NCBI GenBank assembly: GCA_028290765.1 | Contig: JAQGJF010000066.1 | Location: 1-14,627, forward strand | Source: Tardiphaga sp. | GTDB taxonomy: Bacteria; Pseudomonadota; Alphaproteobacteria; Rhizobiales; Xanthobacteraceae | Direction of reading: 5' to 3' | DNA: 14,627 nt | Shown here: in pieces, positions 14,548-14,627 of the stretch | How positions within the stretch are numbered: the first letter of the stretch is position 1 | Layout of the letters: each line of letters begins with the position of its first letter | Position numbers and translations under genes: made by a program | The notes under the pieces: model-generated | Database searches by the model: none | What the model was told of the DNA's origin: nothing | What the model saw: only the letters and a program-made list of their open reading frames with translations

Positions 14548-14627
14548 GGTCGCCGCCCTTGCGCTTGTGCCGAGCGGATTCTTCCTCGACGAAGGCAAGA
14601 TTCTGATCGTAGATGATGCGCTCCTGG
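14537..14627 (-). CDS. C-terminal fragment of an unidentified gene upstream of mobA
   Basis: A frame open from the right edge ends at TAA 14537-14539, giving 29 visible residues. It begins [17 protein letters not shown] and ends in a charged tail ([12 protein letters not shown]). The TAA lies inside mobA (11-base overlap), which argues that this is a real gene end and the first gene of a mobA operon. The fragment is too short to name; a cofactor-related or molybdoenzyme-related product would fit the position, but that is only context. Confidence 0.65.
   Translation of the reverse strand, partial: QERIIYDQNLAFVEEESARHKRKGGDRDE

Noticed and set aside
13807..14616. 269-codon open frame on the plus strand
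   Set aside because: It is antisense to mobA, which is clearly recognised, and begins inside a palindromic repeat.

Overview
The window is GC-rich DNA of an alphaproteobacterium, most likely Bradyrhizobium, Rhodopseudomonas or a relative. The basis is codon use, the many lone periplasmic binding proteins, the tandem moeA-type genes and the style of the intergenic palindromic repeats. This is a judgement from reading, not from a database search. No rRNA, tRNA, CRISPR array, transposase or integrase was seen.

Region 1 (1-5771) looks accessory. Three minus-strand genes form a tight operon: a metzincin (astacin-like) zinc protease, a caspase-family (C14) protease, and a large unrecognised protein that runs off the left edge. 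Across an AT-richer divergent region lie a small three-helix membrane protein and a 710-residue protein. The latter joins three membrane helices to a GH19/lysozyme-like domain and an M15-type peptidase domain, so it is probably a membrane-tethered peptidoglycan hydrolase. Two protease classes beside a cell-wall hydrolase suggest a lysis, cell-death or conflict locus, but that is inference.

Region 2 (5772-7409) holds a cold-shock protein gene with a clear intrinsic terminator and a hairpin-rich leader. Next to it is a TctC/Bug-type binding protein gene broken by a one-base frameshift.

Region 3 (7410-10456) holds a small tail-anchored unknown protein. It is followed by the most striking signal in the window: a fluoride (crcB-type) riboswitch aptamer on the plus strand at about 7984-8036. 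A competing 10-bp hairpin and then a TAXI-type TRAP solute-binding protein gene follow it. TAXI is not a gene class I know as a fluoride-riboswitch target. A heptamer-built inverted repeat separates this gene from a convergent branched-chain-type ABC binding protein gene. None of the three binding proteins has its membrane partner inside the window.

Region 4 (10457-14627) concerns molybdenum cofactor. A REP-doublet-like element is followed by a diverged moeA-like gene that overlaps by 4 bases a second moeA fused to a PBP-like domain. The fusion gene ends inside another palindromic element. On the opposite strand lies mobA, whose start overlaps the end of an unidentified gene running off the right edge.
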